Shown here: positions 32,561-32,678 of the stretch, in pieces
How positions within the stretch are numbered: the first letter of the stretch is position 1
Layout: every line of letters starts with the position of its first letter
From: an uncultured Oleispira sp.
GTDB lineage: Bacteria; Pseudomonadota; Gammaproteobacteria; Pseudomonadales; Oceanobacteraceae
Reading direction: 5' to 3'
Assembly: GCA_913019965.1 (NCBI GenBank)
Contig: CAJVZR010000046.1
Coordinates: 1 to 32,678 of the forward strand
Length of the DNA stretch: 32,678 nucleotides
The notes under the pieces: model-generated
What the model was told of the DNA's origin: nothing
The model's input: only the letters and a program-made list of their open reading frames with translations
The model's database searches: none
Position numbers and translations under genes: made by a program

Positions 32561-32678
32561 AGCGTGCTATACGAACCGATGCCGCATAAGTACTTATAAA
32601 CGGGAAAGACGAACGAAGAGAAATTTTCATAGAAATCAAACGACTATCCCTGTTATTGATACCAGCAACATTATATTT

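Overview
The window reads as chromosome of a moderately AT-rich marine-type gammaproteobacterium, perhaps Oceanospirillales-like. The signs are a YceI/cytochrome b561 pair, a Sco protein, a DinF-type MATE pump, a TonB receptor operon, a chromosomal integron cassette array and a large two-partner secretion (TPS) locus. No rRNA, tRNA or species marker is present, so the placement is a guess.

Layout. (1) Positions 1-17293, all minus strand: a three-gene TPS operon read right to left. It encodes a 662-aa secreted TPS-domain protein (TpsA1), its outer-membrane transporter (TpsB), and a giant FHA/CdiA-type exoprotein (TpsA2). TpsA2 starts at 13649 and stays open to the left edge, giving at least 4549 residues with the C-terminus outside the window. 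The 13.6 kb that looks empty on the plus strand is this single gene. (2) 17415-22672: terminator, YceI and cytochrome b561 (minus), LysR regulator (plus), a conserved hypothetical (minus), MATE transporter (minus) and Sco (plus). (3) 22669-25073: an accessory patch between the convergent genes sco and tlpA. It holds a YoeB/YefM toxin-antitoxin pair, then decayed 3' ends of a second tlpA and a second sco, then a lipoprotein plus M15 peptidase pair. The order suggests the sco/tlpA junction was duplicated or recombined, each copy carrying a different cargo. (4) 25074-28921, minus: TonB receptor, Cys-rich Asp-box (sialidase-like) protein and TlpA-like thioredoxin in one tight operon, with a perfect inverted repeat upstream. 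(5) 29048-32560, minus: part of an integron cassette array with four recognisable attC sites and one eroded one. Cassettes carry a STAS/SpoIIAA-like protein, two small membrane proteins, a MOSC protein and a two-gene DUF4166 + COQ7-like cassette. A DUF3465 secreted protein lies beyond the eroded site. No integrase is in the window; the orientation predicts it to the right.

How the genes work together. TpsB should export one or both TpsA proteins to the cell surface; the TpsA2 layout resembles contact-dependent inhibition (CDI) exoproteins, so a toxic C-terminus and an immunity gene may lie to the left. YceI/b561 form a periplasmic/inner-membrane pair next to a LysR gene. The TonB operon looks like an uptake system with periplasmic redox help, possibly for a metal. 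The accessory patch and the cassette array are the horizontally variable parts.
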